64,000 bases of DNA from Bugulina stolonifera (Eukaryota; Bryozoa; Gymnolaemata; Cheilostomatida; Bugulidae): positions 11,057,072 through 11,121,071 of the forward strand of contig OW285189.1 in NCBI GenBank assembly GCA_935421135.1, read 5' to 3'. The notes beneath the pieces are model-generated. The model saw nothing but the letters and a program-made list of their open reading frames with translations. It was not told the origin of the DNA and did not search any database. Within the stretch, counting starts at the first letter, position 1. Each line of letters opens with the position of its first letter. Shown here in pieces: positions 61,243 through 64,000 of the stretch. A program made the position numbers and the translations under genes.

Positions 61243-64000
61243 GCATATTATAAAGAACATTATTATCATAAGATCAAAGGGATCGTAACTCTTGTTAATT
61301 ACAGTAGATTGTTGTCCTCTCATGCAATACATGACTGTATTATACAGTACCCAGTGCCAAGTATTCATTCATTATTCTATCACTATTTATATCTTCATTG
61401 TGTTGAGATATCCCAACAGCATCTAGTTCTACATCATTTAACCTTGAGTATGGTAATCTAGCCCTATGTCAAACTGTACAACTGTAGATACTAGCCTAGT
61501 TATAGTAGATACATGTATATAATGATTATGGTATGTTGGTTATTGTAGAATGATACCATTAATTGTCTGCTATATTTATTTACCTTTAGTATTGATATAG
61601 ACTAAATAAACCCACTAAATAGCTTTTCATCTGCATCAAAGTGCTCTCCCACAGCATCAGATATAGTGTGCTGCCCCACTGGCCACTGACTTCTATCTGT
61701 ACTATACATATACAGTGTATGTCCTACATCCACATGAGGGTATCGGATATACTCCTGTTAGTAGGTGCTAGAGAGGTGTTTGAATTTATTCACTTGTTGC
61801 GTTTGATGTTTGATTTTTAAACCAATTTAATACAATAGAACTTGTTACAAATCATTACACAGTAGAGTAGCAGGAATTCACCTATTACAGCTACTATTAA
61901 CACACTGTGTCAGTTATTTATATAAATATTATAATATCTGTCCGTTTACATCCCCAGCAGATTTGTTGTGAAATAAGATGCATAATATTGGTCATGACTG
62001 TGGGGGAATTTTGGAGTTGAATGTTCCATTGTACTTTCGGTTTTGCAATGTCAGTGATTTCACCATCTCTGCTAGTGCTAAGTATAGACTGTATAATGGA
62101 CCTCAGTGATATGAATATGCTACCATGTACTTAGATTTGAGCTCTTACTTGTGGTTATAATAACTTGATTGCTAACCCCCATCACTCAAGAGCTAACATC
62201 CCTGGCTTTGTTCTAGCAGGTGATGGCAGGTGCTCCCTGGTAGTGTAACATTACCAGTTGGTGGTGTATAATTAATAAGAATATTGATAATCTTATAAGT
62301 TTTGTTTGACCTAATTTAAAATATTGATAGTGTAATCATGTCATTTAACTTCATCGCAAACTATAACATGTACTGTTGTATTTAGTTATTCTATTATTTA
62401 TCATAATAAATTTTTGTCTAATAGCTTTTGACAGCTTCCAGTGTTGACACTGCACTTGTTAGAGGAAACGGTTCTATCAGTAGAATACTATAAGTACTTC
62501 CCATATAGTGTACATGTATGTAGCTCAGTAACCAGTGCTGCCCATCTCTCTCTCTGCTGACTCTATGCAACCAGTTGTGACGTTTGATGCACAGTTCCCT
62601 TCATGACGTGATATGTCCAATTGTAGATATTAAATATATACACACATGTATTTCTACCCAACAAGCCACAATCCTAATAGCTGAATCATGTCAACATTCA
62701 TGGGATAAATAGCATCCATATATGTTATAAAAATGAACCTTGATTTATGCATAATAATGTTATAGATTTATTATATTTTATGGTAATGTCATATTCAATA
62801 TTCATATTATATCCTAGGGTTTTAATACTGGTTAGTTAATGTCATACGCAGTGATTGTGATAATTGTTTTAGCAAGTAATCTAGTTGATACACACATTAT
62901 AGGTCATGAGGTATAGGATAATATTATCTGTATGTTGTTGTAAGTTGTAAGGGATGGAATGGGATGGGATGTGCAAACCTATACTGAAGGAGATATAGGC
63001 TGGTCTTGTCAACTTTTGGCTTACTCCCAGCCTTAATGTGTTATATTATTCTGGTATGGCATGCAGTCTGATTAGTCTACTTCAAGAATGCAAAAACTTT
63101 TGAATAGTGGGATCTGGGATGGACCTCATGGTCACACCCTATTTTCTCTGTCAAGTTTTGGTGGCGCAGGAGTAGCCAAGTTCCCAGTGTAATACTACTA
63201 CAGTGTATATGGACAGTTATGGTGCCCTAAAGTTTATCTTGTTATGTGTATCGTATCTTCAAACCTGTGTTTGGATATTGTGATTGCTTGTCCCAGACTG
63301 TGGTTTGGTTCTTATCTGATGTCACTTTCTCACAATAATATTTATAATTCAGTGTTTTGTCAGGCTAGTGTGTTACATTCTAGGATGGGAGGGGTGCTTG
63401 GCACCCGGAGTAGTACTTACCATTAGTTTAGGTAGTTAGTCTACAGTTGTCTATTGACTTGGGTGGCACTAAAAGGCAATTTGCTGTAAACATGTGAATG
63501 GTGATTACCAGTTCTTGCTTGTATGTAGCAAGTTGTGTCTGTTGAGGGAGGAATATTGCTGTATGTAATGTACATCCATCATCTCTATGTAATACTGACT
63601 TGTATATCTATTGTTTGTTGAATATAATTTATTCACCCCACCTAAACATTGGACATATCAGATTCAACATCACATCTATCAATTACATTGTTTTTACTTT
63701 GAAACTGGCATCAACTAGAGCCAGGGTAGTAGTAGTATAGCCTAGTAAGTGCTAGCTCATTCTAAGTAGATCAACCTGATGCTGACCATACAGTAACCAC
63801 TGGCAGCACTCGCTGTTTACCTGTATCAGCCACATTCTAAAAATACATTCATTCATAAAACTGGTGGCCTGGCTCAAGTAGCAACTACAAGTGGTGGGGT
63901 ACCAGGTGGGCCAGTTGAAAGTTGGATCTTGTTAGCACCAGTTTCAAGATTTGAGTGTTTTTATTTTTAAAATGAATTTGAAAGTGTTTCAAACACATAC
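61243..64000. other. TRIO intron sequence continuing to the window end
   Basis: AT-rich, no exon recognised; the frame at 63244-63426 lacks motif or splice support. The next TRIO exon should lie beyond the window. Confidence 0.4.

Overview
The window is from an animal (metazoan) nuclear genome. Host genes have GT-AG introns, and the set includes a Trio/Kalirin-type SEC14-spectrin gene, LSM5, a FOXRED2-like flavoprotein and CD225/dispanin genes. It is AT-rich apart from one GC-rich inserted element, and full of short non-autonomous transposons, minisatellites and nested insertions. A marine invertebrate, possibly a sponge, would fit, but nothing here fixes the species.

Layout. (1) 1-14185, minus: four exons of a FOXRED2-like gene that look decayed (several frame changes and an apparently missing centre). 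Its longest intron holds a MITE (2260-2569), two tRNA-type SINEs and a 9,666-bp element (3921-13586). (2) That element is the main discovery. It has 544/545-bp terminal inverted repeats, AG...CT ends and a perfect 6-bp target duplication (tatgtt), all Polinton/Maverick hallmarks. I find only two genes in it: a spliced protein-primed family B DNA polymerase (minus) with N-terminal C2H2 fingers and an OTU-like region, and a divergent spliced gene (plus) for a nuclear-looking 405-aa protein with two related, OB-like halves. Between them lies a ~750-bp inverted array of 31-bp repeats with a TATA-like box outside each arm. I see no integrase, capsid, ATPase or protease gene. It looks like a minimal protein-primed replicon: polymerase, candidate ssDNA-binding protein, ends and a central symmetric control region. 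(3) 14590-17400: LTR-retrotransposon scraps, including two related LTR-like sequences in opposite orientation. (4) 19444-19779: last two exons of an unrecognised plus-strand gene. (5) 23740-27941: two tandem CD225/dispanin genes with the same three-exon structure, the second with a hAT-like element in intron 1. (6) 28396-32898, minus: complete four-exon LSM5. Its last intron contains a retrozyme (two direct type I hammerhead ribozymes, 249-nt monomer, 15-bp target duplication), itself split by a 1.29-kb hAT-like element with its own 8-bp duplication. (7) 39170 to the window end, plus: the 5' part of a TRIO/KALRN homologue, 16 exons (735 codons) covering the SEC14 domain and the first spectrin repeats. 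Several of its introns carry minisatellites next to splice sites; the one in intron 13 repeats the exon end and 5' splice site about 27 times. (8) 60350-61234: another hAT-like element with 8-bp duplications.

Together the host genes show ordinary animal housekeeping and signalling functions. The unusual biology lies in the mobile fraction: the integrase-less Polinton-like element, the retrozyme, and the splice-site minisatellites. All homology statements come from recognising motifs by eye; no database search was possible.
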